Made by a program: the position numbers and the translations under genes
The notes under the pieces: model-generated
Seen by the model: the letters and a program-made list of their open reading frames with translations, nothing else
Told to the model about the DNA's origin: nothing
Database searches by the model: none
NCBI RefSeq assembly: GCF_014172375.1
Contig: NZ_WNXD01000002.1
Span: 744,001 to 808,000 of the forward strand
Origin: Pedobacter planticolens
Lineage (GTDB): Bacteria > Bacteroidota > Bacteroidia > Sphingobacteriales > Sphingobacteriaceae
Direction of reading: 5' to 3'
DNA: 64,000 bases
Shown here: piece after piece, positions 1 to 8,599 of the stretch
Numbering within the stretch: position 1 is the first letter of the stretch
Layout: each line of letters begins with the position of its first letter

Positions 1-4
1 CATC

Positions 5-90
5 GCGTCATGCCCAGCTTGACTGGGCATCGTAATGCATTGGTAGTTTCTTTTTATCGCTTTACGATTCCCGTTTTCACGGGAATGACG
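5..90. repeat. REP-like dispersed inverted repeat, copy 1
   Basis: The element begins CGTCATGCCC with a small hairpin (GCCCAGCTTGACTGGGC), followed by CGTAATGCA. After a short AT spacer comes a second hairpin (CCCGTTTTCACGGG) ending in AATGACG. The CGTCAT and ATGACG ends are mutually inverted. Related copies lie at 4939-5047, 8067-8150, 19420-19503 and 30539-30630. No coding capacity is visible. The family looks like a REP/BIME-type intergenic element; a RAYT-type transposase origin is possible but no such gene is in the window. Confidence 0.75.
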
Positions 91-108
91 CATGTGAACT
101 AGAAAGAA

Positions 109-219
109 AAGGTCCTTCACTTCGACTACGCTCAGTGCAAGCTAGCTCAGGATGACAAACATACAAAGTGGCAATGACGAGAAAGATTGCTTCGTCGCTG
201 CGCTTCTCGCAATGACGAC
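109..219. repeat. Two further intergenic hairpin repeats
   Basis: Bases 109-160 carry the words CTTCGACTACGCTCAG and CTCAGGATGACA, which also recur at about 9730-9755. Bases 171-219 form an imperfect hairpin starting CAATGACGAGAA and ending TTCTCGCAATGACG, with a GC-richer centre (TTCGTCGCTGCGC). Together with copy 1 of the REP-like element they fill most of the space before the tetR operator. No gene is seen in bases 1-281. Confidence 0.6.
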
Positions 220-272
220 AGTTCTACAGATTATTTTGCTCATTTATCATCTAATTGTAAAACCATACCAAA

Positions 273-307
273 TAAATTTGGAAATTAATCAATCGATTGA
301 TTAATTT
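273..307 (+). promoter_or_regulatory. tetR-efflux operon promoter with perfect palindromic operator
   Basis: A Bacteroidota -7 box TAAATTTG (273-280, matching TAnnTTTG) is followed directly by a perfect 26-bp palindrome at 282-307. Each half is AAATTAATCAATC, read inwards. This is the expected place and symmetry for the dimeric operator of the adjacent TetR-family repressor, over the transcription start. No convincing -33 TTG with 19-21 nt spacing was found. The palindrome overlaps the upstream TTG start possible at 297 and so argues for the ATG at 327. Confidence 0.75.
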
Positions 308-326
308 TGTGCCATCAAAAAGACAA

Positions 327-950
327 ATGGAAAAAACTGATAAAAAAACTGAGATCCTTAGAGCAGCAGAGATGTTGTTTTCTGAATTTGGTTTCGAGGG
401 TACCTCTACTCGTCAAATTGCGAAGGAGTCGGGCGCCAACATGGCGATGATTAATTATTACTTCGGCAGTAAAGAGGGTGTGTTTCTAGAAATTATGGAA
501 GCACGTATTTCTGGACATAAATCAACATTGAAAGAAATAAGCGAGCTTCAGGTATCACCTGTAGACAAGCTAATGAAGGTGATTGACCAATACACTAAAA
601 AGATTTTCTCTAATGTATGCTTCCACAGAATGATGCAAAGAGAACTTTCTTTAGGTCAGCGACCAGAGATATACAGCAAAATAAAAGACGCGATAAGAGA
701 AAATCGCTTAGTAATAGAAGAAATTTTTGCAGATGGTGTAAAGGATGGCAGCTTTAGAGCAGTAGATGGTCGCATGCTGATTGCCACAATTTTCGGTGCT
801 ATTACATCCGTATCATCACAACCCGATAAAGTGATAGATGATCCAAAATTTGATATCGAAAACGATAAACAACGCGAAGAACTTCGCCAACGTTTGTCGG
901 CTTTTTTACAACACCTCGTACAATCCTATATAATAATCCCAAACAAATGA
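327..950 (+). CDS. TetR/AcrR-family transcriptional repressor
   Basis: This is a 207-residue one-component regulator, probably the ligand-responsive repressor of the efflux genes that follow. Residues about 8-55 form the TetR helix-turn-helix (AAEMLFSEFGFEGTSTRQIA, then NMAMINYYFGSKEGVF). The rest is the helical ligand-binding and dimerisation domain, which resembles the CecR/YbiH-like C-terminal domain. A TTG at 297 would add ten residues but lies inside the palindromic operator, so the ATG at 327 is preferred. The stop codon overlaps the start of the TolC-like gene (ATGA), so the four genes are probably co-transcribed and autoregulated through the palindrome at 282-307. Confidence 0.88.
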   Translation: MEKTDKKTEILRAAEMLFSEFGFEGTSTRQIAKESGANMAMINYYFGSKEGVFLEIMEARISGHKSTLKEISELQVSPVDKLMKVIDQYTKKIFSNVCFHRMMQRELSLGQRPEIYSKIKDAIRENRLVIEEIFADGVKDGSFRAVDGRMLIATIFGAITSVSSQPDKVIDDPKFDIENDKQREELRQRLSAFLQHLVQSYIIIPNK

Positions 951-2263
951 TAACTCATAAATTTAAAATTCTCTTAACCGCATTATTGTTTCCAGCGATA
1001 ATTAATGCACAAACGGTTAAAACATTAAGCCTGCAAGAAGCTATAGATTTAGGCATAGCCAACAGCAAAAACCTTAAGCTTTCGCAAAATAAAATTGATG
1101 AAGCTGTAGCAAGACTAGCGGTTGTTAAAGACAATGTTTTGCCAAGTGCATCTGCAAGTTTTTTATACAATCATGCCGAAATTCCTACAAACACCTTAAC
1201 TATTGGCGGTGGTAATCCTATTCATTTGCCAAGCAGAGCTGATGCTTTTGTAGGCACCGCAGCTATACAAGAAGTTATTTATGGTGGTGGCAAATACAAA
1301 TACGCACAAGAAAGCACCAAATTACTAACGGATGTTGCTCGTTTAGATGCCGATAAAAACAAAGAAGAAATTAGCTATGCTGTTATAAATACCTACTTCT
1401 CTTTATTTAAAGTAATGCAGAGCAAAAAAGTAGTTGCTCAAAACTTAGAAGCTATTGCAAGTCAATTAAAACAAGCACAACGCTTTTTTGAACAAGGCAT
1501 CGTAACTAAAAATGATGTATTGAGATTTCAATTGCAACAAGCAAATGTTTCCTTAACGGATTTAGAAATAGAGAACAATCGCAAAATCATCAATTACAAT
1601 TTAGATATCCTTTTAGGTTTACCTGAAGATACTGAACTAGCAATTACCGAAAGTGATTTACCTTTAAAAACTGTTGAACCGTTAAGTTCTTACATCAGCT
1701 CTGCTTTTACCAACAGACAAGAATTGCAACAATTAGATTTGCAAAATAAGGTGGCCGATTTTAACATCAAAAGCATTAAAGCGAACACAAGACCAACCGT
1801 AGGTGTTGGTGCTAATTTATATTACATCAACCCGAGTGGCAGTTTTATTCCGCCATCAGAGCAGTTTATTATGCCTATTACTATTGGTGCTACCGTTTCT
1901 TGGAATGTAGCTTCTTTATGGAACAACAAGAACAAAGTAGCTGAAGCAAAAATTCAACAAAAGGAAATCGGTTTGCAAAAAGATATTTTATCAGACAATG
2001 TAAAAACAGAGTTGAATAAAAACTATCAGAATTATAACCTAGCTGTACAACGAATTAATGTTTTAGAAACTTCTATAGCTCAGGCATCTGAAAACGATCG
2101 GTTATTAGAATCGAAATATAAAAACAACATCGCATCTGCAACAGATAGAATTGATGCAGAAACACTTTTATATCAAGCTAAAATTAATTTAGAATTGGCA
2201 AAGGCCGATGCAAAGTTAGCGTACTATACTTTATTAAAATCAACAGGAAAAATTTCTCAATAA
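947..2263 (+). CDS. TolC-family outer-membrane efflux channel
   Basis: This 438-residue protein begins with a signal peptide (MITHKFKILLTALLFPAIINA, cleavage near residue 21). It has two outer-membrane efflux repeats rich in coiled coil, as in TolC, OprM and NodT proteins. It would form the outer-membrane duct of the tripartite pump encoded with the adaptor and the MFS transporter downstream. The start overlaps the tetR stop by four bases, indicating translational coupling. It lacks a lipobox cysteine, so it is TolC-like rather than an OprM-type lipoprotein. The substrate cannot be told from sequence. Confidence 0.9.
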   Translation: MITHKFKILLTALLFPAIINAQTVKTLSLQEAIDLGIANSKNLKLSQNKIDEAVARLAVVKDNVLPSASASFLYNHAEIPTNTLTIGGGNPIHLPSRADAFVGTAAIQEVIYGGGKYKYAQESTKLLTDVARLDADKNKEEISYAVINTYFSLFKVMQSKKVVAQNLEAIASQLKQAQRFFEQGIVTKNDVLRFQLQQANVSLTDLEIENNRKIINYNLDILLGLPEDTELAITESDLPLKTVEPLSSYISSAFTNRQELQQLDLQNKVADFNIKSIKANTRPTVGVGANLYYINPSGSFIPPSEQFIMPITIGATVSWNVASLWNNKNKVAEAKIQQKEIGLQKDILSDNVKTELNKNYQNYNLAVQRINVLETSIAQASENDRLLESKYKNNIASATDRIDAETLLYQAKINLELAKADAKLAYYTLLKSTGKISQ

Positions 2264-2286
2264 TATAACCATAACAACATACGACA

Positions 2287-3372
2287 ATGACAAAGGAAGC
2301 AAAAAAGAAAAACAAAGTTTTACCAATCGTATTAGCAATACTTATAATTGCTGGTGCAGCATTAGGTATTAAAGAATATATGTACGCTAGCAAACACGTA
2401 GATACAGACGATGCGCAAATAGACGGAGATATAAGTCCGGTTGTAGCTCGCGTAGGTGGATATGTAAAGGACATTAACTTTGAAGAAAACACAAAAGTAA
2501 GTCAAGATCAAGTTTTAGTAACCTTAGATGATCGCGATTACAAAATTAGATTAGAGCAAGCACAAGCTGGTCAGGTTGGTGCAAGTGCTGGTGTAGGTGT
2601 TTCGCAAGCACAAATTGCTGCAACTTCTGCAAATACAAGCACAGCTAAAGCAAATATTGAAGCTGCTCAATCTAATGTTCAGGTGGCAAATGTTAAATTA
2701 AATTTAGCACAGAAAGATTTTAATCGTTATGCAAACTTGATAAAAGATGGCGCCATCACACAACAAGCTTTCGACCAAGCCAAGGCCAATAAAGAATCGG
2801 CAGAAGCTGCAAAAGCATCAGCTCAGGCAGCTTATCAAGCAACGGTAGATCAATATAATGCAGCCGTTAAACAAGTTGGAACTACTCAATCTCAACTTGG
2901 CGTGAGCAATTCTGGTGTAAGTCAACGTCAATCTGATGTAGATTTTGCTAAACTGCAATTATCATACACAGCAATTAAAGCCCCTGCAACTGGTATTGTT
3001 TCTAAAAAGAATGTTCAAAAAGGACAGTTGGTACAACCTGGTCAATCTTTATTCGCTATCGTGAATGAGAACAGTTTATTTGTAACTGCTAACTTTAAAG
3101 AAACACAATTAGAGAAAATCAAAGTAGGTTCGAAAGTTCAAATTACTGTTGATGCTTACGATGATCAGCCGATTGAAGGTGAGGTTTATAATTTCGCTCC
3201 AATTACTGGTGCAAAAGGTTCTTTATTACCTCCAGATAATGCAACAGGTAACTTTGTTAAAGTTGTACAACGTGTACCAGTAAAAATCAAATTTTTAGCT
3301 AAAGACAAAGAATTACTAGAAAAATTACGTCCAGGAATGAGCGTGAAAGTTTCTGTATCTATAAATAACTAA
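2287..3372 (+). CDS. HlyD/EmrA-family periplasmic adaptor
   Basis: This is a 361-residue membrane fusion protein. It has one N-terminal membrane anchor at about residues 13-31 and a biotinyl-lipoyl-like half motif near residues 45-75 (DTDDAQIDGDISPVVARVGG). A long Ala/Gln-rich alpha-helical hairpin covers about 80-215. The second lipoyl half follows (LSYTAIKAPATGIVSKKNVQ), then a beta-barrel domain with PGMSVKVSV near the C-terminus. The DTDDAQIDG word is typical of EmrA adaptors that pair with DHA2-type MFS pumps. It lies 23 bp after the TolC-like gene and 5 bp before the transporter. Confidence 0.92.
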   Translation: MTKEAKKKNKVLPIVLAILIIAGAALGIKEYMYASKHVDTDDAQIDGDISPVVARVGGYVKDINFEENTKVSQDQVLVTLDDRDYKIRLEQAQAGQVGASAGVGVSQAQIAATSANTSTAKANIEAAQSNVQVANVKLNLAQKDFNRYANLIKDGAITQQAFDQAKANKESAEAAKASAQAAYQATVDQYNAAVKQVGTTQSQLGVSNSGVSQRQSDVDFAKLQLSYTAIKAPATGIVSKKNVQKGQLVQPGQSLFAIVNENSLFVTANFKETQLEKIKVGSKVQITVDAYDDQPIEGEVYNFAPITGAKGSLLPPDNATGNFVKVVQRVPVKIKFLAKDKELLEKLRPGMSVKVSVSINN

Positions 3373-3377
3373 CCACA

Positions 3378-4925
3378 ATGGCCGAAGTAGGTTTTAAAAA
3401 ATGGATAATCACGTTTACGGTAATCACGGCTTCACTTTTAGAGCTGATTGATACCACAATTGTAAACGTAGCTATCCCTCAAATACAAGGTAACTTAGGC
3501 GCAACCCTCGAGGATATCGCTTGGTTATCTACAGGTTACGCCGTTGCGAATGTAATCATCTTACCCATGTCGGGTTGGTTGGGTAGTCGCTTCGGACGTA
3601 AAAATTATTTCTTAACCTCTATCATCGTTTTTACGCTTGTTTCCTTTTTGTGTGGTAATGCCACCTCATTAAATGAACTGATTTTGTTCAGGATTTTGCA
3701 AGGTTTAGCTGGTGGTGGGTTGATTTCAACCGCTCAGGCTATTTTGATAGAAACTTGGCCGCGTGAAGATGTTGGTATTGCTACTGCTCTATTTGGTTTG
3801 GGTGCGGTTGTAGGCCCAACCGTTGGACCAACAATTGGTGGTTATATTTTAGAGATTGCAGATTGGCCTTGGATATTTTATGTAAATATTCCCGTCGGGA
3901 TACTCGCCGCGTACTGTACCATTACCTTTATTCGAGAGACGCCAAAAGATGGAAAAGGAAAACCAGTAGATTGGTATGGAATAGGATTATTGGCAATTGC
4001 TGTTGGTAGTTTACAAACCTTATTAGAAAAAGGCGAAAGCGAAGATTGGTTCTCTACTCCTTATATTACGGCCTTAGCTGTTGCAGCTGTTTTTGGATTG
4101 ATCTTGTTTATTTGGCGAGAAGCTAGCACCGACCATCCTATTGTAAACCTAAGGATTATGAAGAAGCGAAGTTTCTCCATCGGGATGTTTACTTCCTTTA
4201 TTTTAGGCTTTGGCTTGTATGGTTCCGTCTTTGTCTTCCCCGTCTTTGCACAAAATCTGTTAGGTTTTACGCCTTTACAAACTGGTAAACTCTTTATTGC
4301 TGGTGGTATTTGTACCATTTCTATGATGCCGTTTATTGGTATTATGCTTAAGAAAGGTGTTCCTGCACAGTTTATGGCAACGGGAGGAATGTTCTTGTTC
4401 TTTGTGTTCTGTTGGATGTTGAGTAAATCAACGTTAGCTTCTGGAACTGGCGACTTCTTTTGGCCTTTAGTAATTAGAGGTTTTGGAATGGCGTTATTGT
4501 TTGTTCCTTTAACAACGTTGGCCATGCAAGATTTAAAAGGTGCAGAAATTGGACAAGGATCTGGATTAAACAACATGAGTAGGCAGTTAGGTGGTTCTTT
4601 CGGGATTGCAGCATTAACTACATTAATACACGTTCGTGCTGGCTTTCACAGAAGTAACTTGCTGACTAATATCAACGAGTATAATCCTTCATTTACGCAA
4701 AAGTTAAATGGCTTAATTGGTAATTTCATGTCAAAAGGTGCTTCTTATTTAGATGCAAAGCTAATGGCAATGAAAGCAATTGAAGGATCGGTAATTAAAC
4801 AAACCATGTTGCTTACGTACAACGATGCATATTGGGTAGCCGGACTAATTATGCTATTCTCTATTCCTTTGCTGTACCTGCAAAAGTTTAAAAAGAACGC
4901 AAATATTGTTACTGATGCGCATTAA
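3378..4925 (+). CDS. DHA2-family (EmrB/QacA-like) MFS multidrug transporter
   Basis: This 515-residue inner-membrane protein has a pattern of about 14 hydrophobic segments. MFS signatures are visible: LDTTIVNVAIP-like motif D1 in helix 1 (LIDTTIVNVAIPQIQGNL), WLGSRFGRKNYF motif A between helices 2 and 3, and GxxxGPTxGG motif C in helix 5 (GAVVGPTVGPTIGGYILE). It is expected to be a proton-driven drug exporter working with the adaptor and TolC-like channel upstream. It is the last gene of the operon, and a strong hairpin terminator follows at 5073-5108. The drug spectrum is unknown. Confidence 0.93.
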   Translation: MAEVGFKKWIITFTVITASLLELIDTTIVNVAIPQIQGNLGATLEDIAWLSTGYAVANVIILPMSGWLGSRFGRKNYFLTSIIVFTLVSFLCGNATSLNELILFRILQGLAGGGLISTAQAILIETWPREDVGIATALFGLGAVVGPTVGPTIGGYILEIADWPWIFYVNIPVGILAAYCTITFIRETPKDGKGKPVDWYGIGLLAIAVGSLQTLLEKGESEDWFSTPYITALAVAAVFGLILFIWREASTDHPIVNLRIMKKRSFSIGMFTSFILGFGLYGSVFVFPVFAQNLLGFTPLQTGKLFIAGGICTISMMPFIGIMLKKGVPAQFMATGGMFLFFVFCWMLSKSTLASGTGDFFWPLVIRGFGMALLFVPLTTLAMQDLKGAEIGQGSGLNNMSRQLGGSFGIAALTTLIHVRAGFHRSNLLTNINEYNPSFTQKLNGLIGNFMSKGASYLDAKLMAMKAIEGSVIKQTMLLTYNDAYWVAGLIMLFSIPLLYLQKFKKNANIVTDAH

Positions 4926-4938
4926 CCTATAGTTCTTA

Positions 4939-5047
4939 TCGTCATACCCAACTCGATTGGGTATCGTAATGCTATTGAAAGCTATATATAGCTTTAAGAT
5001 TAGCTACGCTGAGCACTTCGTGGTTCCCGCTTTCGCGGGAATGACGC
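4939..5047. repeat. REP-like dispersed inverted repeat, copy 2, interrupted
   Basis: It starts CGTCATACCC with hairpin ACCCAACTCGATTGGGT and CGTAATGC, and ends with hairpin CCCGCTTTCGCGGG and AATGACG. Between TTAAGATT and the second hairpin sits the foreign word AGCTACGCTGAGCACTTCG, which resembles the CTACGCTCAG word of another repeat family in this window. This suggests one repeat was inserted into another. It lies between the efflux operon and its terminator. Confidence 0.7.
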
Positions 5048-5072
5048 AAGGTGGATGGATTTGGTGCTAAAT

Positions 5073-5108
5073 AAAAAAGTCCCGACATAAATGCCGGGAC
5101 TTTTTTTT
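5073..5108 (+). terminator. Rho-independent terminator after efflux operon
   Basis: Arms AGTCCCG and CGGGACT flank an ACATAAATGC loop region, with an A-run before and eight T residues after the stem. The A-run on the left also gives a T-run on the opposite strand. It lies about 150 bp downstream of the MFS gene stop. Confidence 0.85.
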
Positions 5109-5387
5109 CCCAAAAAATTAACAATTGTTACAAGAGTTTTCTTACAAAAATCTTGCGGATACTTTTAAAAGATTTGTTTAACCTTTAATAAAATCCAAGA
5201 TAAGATTTATTTATAAAAGTTCAAAATAATTAATTGTCATTTTTTTTGAGCATCATTTAAAATAATTTGATTTAGCTAGCGTAACAACAACTATAAATCT
5301 TGTTAAAGTTATTTTCGAGTTAATTCTATGTAAATTTTAAAATTATTTGATAATTTCAGCGTTTTCTTAATTGATTTTGTAATGTTT
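5109..5387. other. AT-rich upstream region of ppc, nothing firm seen
   Basis: This stretch is very AT-rich with no ORF of note on either strand, no tRNA-like fold and no clear hairpin. It probably holds only upstream regulatory DNA for the PEP carboxylase gene. I could not identify specific sites in it. Confidence 0.5.
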
Positions 5388-5422
5388 TTGTTGTTTAGGT
5401 ACAAATTCCGTACCTTTTCGCC
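5388..5422 (+). promoter_or_regulatory. Candidate ppc promoter abutting the start codon
   Basis: TTG at 5388-5390, a 20-nt spacer, then TACCTTTT at 5411-5418 fit the Bacteroidota -33/-7 pattern except for the last base of the -7 box. An inverted repeat GGTAC (5398-5402) and GTACC (5410-5414) overlaps the -7 box. If used, transcription would begin at or next to the ATG at 5423, giving a leaderless or nearly leaderless mRNA. Confidence 0.45.
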
Positions 5423-8008
5423 ATGGAATCAAACCAACCTACCAGTCAGCGAGAATCAGTTTTTAATAACGAGGTTATTTCTCGTTTCGAGTTGTACAAT
5501 AGTCTGTTTTTAACCCTTCCATTTTATAAGGTAAAAGACACTGGAACTTTACTTCCTTTATTTATTAAAAGTTGCGAAGAAGGTGTAAAACAACATGAAA
5601 CTCCAGCGCAGCTGATTGAAGCTTTTTTTAAAAAATATACTCAAAACACAAATAGCAAAGATATTATAGACTTATTGTTTCGGTTTATTCAATACATTGA
5701 AAGGCAAGTGGTATTGTTTGACGCGGTTGAAGATGCTTCATTTAATAAGTTAAATATTACGGATGAACAGAGTTCGTTACGAGCACTATTTTTAAAGGCT
5801 AACGACAATAAAAAACTACATCACAAGGTTGATCAGCTGATAGAAGATTTTTCTTTACGCTTGGTTTTAACGGCACATCCAACACAATTTTACCCTGGTA
5901 GTGTGTTGGCTATTATTAACGATTTAACAATCGCGATTAAGACAAACGATATCAGTACCATTAATCAGTTGTTGCAACAATTGGGCAAAACGCCTTTCTT
6001 CAATAAAAAATCTCCAACACCTGTTGATGAAGCGTTGAGTTTAGCATGGTATTTAGAAAACGTATTTTATTTCGCCGCAGCAAATATCCAATCGGGATTA
6101 AACTCTTTATTGAGCGAATATCATATCGATCCAAAAAAAATTATTGAATTAGGTTTTTGGCCAGGTGGCGATAGAGATGGCAATCCGAATGTGCACCCAG
6201 AAACAACGTTGCAGGTTTCTAAAATGCTGCGTCAAATTTTATTTAGATGTTACTACCGTGATTTTAGAAACATAAAACGCCGTATTACATTTAGAGGAGT
6301 TGAGGATGCTATTGCTGTTTTACAAGATGTGTTGTATAAAAATGCATTCGATAGTAATTTAGAACCAAAAGATATTTCAGATTTCTTAATCGAAAACCTT
6401 CATAAAATTAAAGACATTTTAACTACTGATCATGATGGGCTTTTTGCAGATTTAGTTGATGATCTATTGCGTAAAGTTGAATTGTACCGTAGTCATTTTG
6501 CATCCTTAGACATTAGACAAGATAGTCGCATATTACGTGATGTGCATGCGTATTGCCGTCAGCAAAAACCAATTAATGCGTTGTTTAGTGAGAATTATGA
6601 TGATTTATCAGAAGCAGAAAAACTAAAAGCACTTTCTTTTAGAAACGCCAAAATAATTTACAGCGGTGAGCAAAGCGGCTTGATTGAAGATACGTTGCAA
6701 ACCATTGCTCAAATTAAAGAGATGCAACAAAGCAATGGCGAAATGGCTTGTCATCGTTTTATTATTAGTAATTGTCAGCAAGCTAGCGACATTTTACAAT
6801 TGATAGAATTGTTTTTATGGAACGGTTGGGAAGCTGATGAATTAACCATCGATTTTGTTCCTCTTTTTGAAACTGTAAATGATTTATCCGGCGCAGCCGA
6901 AATTATGGAAACGTTATACACGCATCCATTTTATCAAAAACATTTAGCTCACCGAGGCGGAAAACAAGATATTATGCTTGGGTTTTCTGATAGCACAAAA
7001 GATGGCGGATATTTAATGGCCAACTGGTCTATTTTTAAAGCAAAAGTTGATTTAACTACAGTTGCAGAAAAACACAATATCAAATTAGCATTTTTTGATG
7101 GTCGTGGTGGCCCGCCTTCTCGTGGTGGAGGTAAAACACATCGTTTTTACGCATCAATGGGTAAAGAAATTGCGAACAAAAATATTCAACTTACCATACA
7201 AGGACAAACAATTAGCTCACAATATGGCTCTATTGATAGCGCTGCTTTTAATATTGAGCAACTGATTAATGCAGGTATTTCTTCAGGCGTTAAAGAGAAA
7301 CACAATGTATTGTTAGATCCAGAAAATTACGATACGTTAGAAGTGATGGCGAATGATAGTTATGAATCATTTTTAGCTTTACGTCAGCATCCATTGTTTC
7401 TACCTTACTTAGAAACTTTATCTCCCTTAAGCTTACTTTCTAAAATTACAATTAGTAGTCGCCCAGTTAAAAGGAACTCTGGTGAAGCCTTAAAATTAGA
7501 AGATTTGAGAGCTATTAGCTTTGTTACTTCTTGGAGTCAGTTAAAACAAAATATACCTGGCTTTTACGGAATAGGAACAGCTTTAAAAAACCAAGAGAAA
7601 GCTGGTAATTGGGAGCAAGTAACTAAAACTTATCAGGAATCAGGCTATTTTAAAACCATTATAGATAACTGTATGATGTCTATGAGTAAATCTGATTTTA
7701 CCATCACTGCTTATTTAGCACAAGACAAAACATACGGCAAATTTTGGAAAACCTTACATGAAGAATTTGAGCTTTCTAAAACCATGCTGCTGAAATTGGC
7801 TGGTCATCATAGTTTAATGGAAAATTATCCGGTAGAGAAACGTTCTATTGCTGTACGTGAGAAAATAATTTTGCCGTTGGTGCTTATTCAGCATTATGCT
7901 TTAGAAAAACTACAACATAAACTAAGCGACGAACAAAAACAGGCTTATGAGAAATTAGCTATTCGTACTGTTTATGGTATTGTAAACGCAGGGCGTAATT
8001 TGGCGTAG
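5423..8008 (+). CDS. ppc: Phosphoenolpyruvate carboxylase
   Basis: This cytosolic enzyme carboxylates PEP with bicarbonate to oxaloacetate, refilling the TCA cycle. At 861 residues it has near full family length. Hallmarks in order are LVLTAHPTQ with the catalytic histidine at residue 152, GFWPGGDRDGNPN near 243, MLGFSDSTKDGGYLMANW near 520, and FFDGRGGPPSRGGGKTH near 557-573 (the mobile glycine-rich loop). The C-terminus reads IVNAGRNLA, where the classical E. coli-type enzyme ends in a NAGMRNTG-like sequence. The N-terminal part is divergent, as in other Bacteroidota members. It is a single-gene unit between a terminator upstream and a repeat-rich terminator region downstream. Confidence 0.95.
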   Translation: MESNQPTSQRESVFNNEVISRFELYNSLFLTLPFYKVKDTGTLLPLFIKSCEEGVKQHETPAQLIEAFFKKYTQNTNSKDIIDLLFRFIQYIERQVVLFDAVEDASFNKLNITDEQSSLRALFLKANDNKKLHHKVDQLIEDFSLRLVLTAHPTQFYPGSVLAIINDLTIAIKTNDISTINQLLQQLGKTPFFNKKSPTPVDEALSLAWYLENVFYFAAANIQSGLNSLLSEYHIDPKKIIELGFWPGGDRDGNPNVHPETTLQVSKMLRQILFRCYYRDFRNIKRRITFRGVEDAIAVLQDVLYKNAFDSNLEPKDISDFLIENLHKIKDILTTDHDGLFADLVDDLLRKVELYRSHFASLDIRQDSRILRDVHAYCRQQKPINALFSENYDDLSEAEKLKALSFRNAKIIYSGEQSGLIEDTLQTIAQIKEMQQSNGEMACHRFIISNCQQASDILQLIELFLWNGWEADELTIDFVPLFETVNDLSGAAEIMETLYTHPFYQKHLAHRGGKQDIMLGFSDSTKDGGYLMANWSIFKAKVDLTTVAEKHNIKLAFFDGRGGPPSRGGGKTHRFYASMGKEIANKNIQLTIQGQTISSQYGSIDSAAFNIEQLINAGISSGVKEKHNVLLDPENYDTLEVMANDSYESFLALRQHPLFLPYLETLSPLSLLSKITISSRPVKRNSGEALKLEDLRAISFVTSWSQLKQNIPGFYGIGTALKNQEKAGNWEQVTKTYQESGYFKTIIDNCMMSMSKSDFTITAYLAQDKTYGKFWKTLHEEFELSKTMLLKLAGHHSLMENYPVEKRSIAVREKIILPLVLIQHYALEKLQHKLSDEQKQAYEKLAIRTVYGIVNAGRNLA

Positions 8009-8066
8009 ATAGTTTATTGGTTCACTTGTTCATTAGTTCATTGGGTAAGGAGTATAAGCCATCTTG

Positions 8067-8150
8067 CGTCATTCCCAACTCGATTGGGAATCGTAATGCA
8101 ATAAGAGGCTTTTTTACGCATTACGATTCCCGTTTTCACGGGACGAAACC
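8067..8150. repeat. REP-like dispersed inverted repeat, copy 3, 3' end displaced
   Basis: It starts CGTCATTCCCAACTCG with hairpin TTCCCAACTCGATTGGGAA, CGTAATGCA, an AT spacer, then CGATTCCCGTTTTCACGGG. The final AATGACG is missing at this point and the sequence continues into a different hairpin repeat. It is otherwise nearly identical to the copy at 19420-19503. Confidence 0.75.
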
Positions 8151-8160
8151 TAATTTCAAA

Positions 8161-8239
8161 CTTGTCATTCAGAGCGCAGCGAAGAATCTCTATTAGCGTT
8201 CTTATTTGAGATTCTTCGCTGCGCTCTGAATGACAAAGG
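8161..8239. repeat. Long-arm inverted repeat (GTCATTCAGAGCGCAGCG family)
   Basis: The left arm (8161-8190) and right arm (about 8209-8239) are almost perfect complements of about 28 bp, separated by about 20 bp. The right-arm word GATTCTTCGCTGCGCT recurs at 9785-9815, and a variant occurs at 19509-19567. RNA from either strand would fold into a strong hairpin. Confidence 0.75.
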
Positions 8240-8271
8240 TGGTGAAGCAATGACGCGATTGTGAATAAAAG

Positions 8272-8304
8272 AAAAGGTCTTAGCAAAACGCTAAGACCTT
8301 TTTT
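8272..8304. terminator. Bidirectional terminator between ppc and the redox operon
   Basis: Arms GGTCTTAGC and GCTAAGACC flank a short AAAAC loop, with A-rich sequence on the left and a T-run on the right. It separates convergent transcription units and could serve both. Confidence 0.8.
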
Positions 8305-8350
8305 ATATAGCCCAACCCAATGAACAAGTGAACCAATGAACTAATTGTAA

Positions 8351-8599
8351 TTACCTATCAATCGACCCCATTACTCTTTGTCCGAAAGCGTTCAATGCAT
8401 CTTTTTCAACTGCACCATCTTTTACCATTTGATGAACTTCTAACGCTCCGCAAATATTGGTAATCATTTCACCTGCAACATCAACCTCTGTTTCACTTAC
8501 GCCTCTAAACTCACAAAACGCTTCTAAAACTTCTAATGTTGCTTCCAATTTCTCTGGAGTGCTATTTTGAAATAATTGTCTTATAACTGGAATTTTCAT
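8351..8599 (-). CDS. Small conserved protein of unknown function (DUF6952-like)
   Basis: This is an 82-residue soluble, acidic, helical protein without signal peptide or membrane segment. It starts MKIPVIRQLF and ends AFGQRVMGSID. I recognise the pattern as a small Bacteroidota family found beside peroxiredoxin and thioredoxin genes, recalled as DUF6952; the name comes from memory. Its start overlaps the thioredoxin stop (TAATG), so it is translationally coupled and probably works in the same redox process. Its biochemical role is unknown. Confidence 0.7.
   Translation of the reverse strand: MKIPVIRQLFQNSTPEKLEATLEVLEAFCEFRGVSETEVDVAGEMITNICGALEVHQMVKDGAVEKDALNAFGQRVMGSIDR

Larger units (their letters stand above)
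8016..8337. repeat. Nested composite repeat block downstream of ppc
   Basis: A perfect 19-bp inverted repeat (ATTGGTTCACTTGTTCATT at 8016-8034 and its complement at 8319-8337) brackets several other repeats. Inside are REP-like copy 3 (8067-8150), an inverted pair built on GTCATTCAGAGCGCAGCGAA (8161-8239), and a hairpin terminator (8272-8304). REP-like copy 3 lacks its normal AATGACG end, but the word CAATGACG appears at about 8248, beyond the inserted hairpin. No gene is seen in 8009-8350. Confidence 0.7.

Noticed and set aside
8038..8286. 82-codon minus-strand reading frame after ppc
   Set aside because: It lies wholly within the nested repeat block and its codons are made of repeat hairpins; not a real gene.
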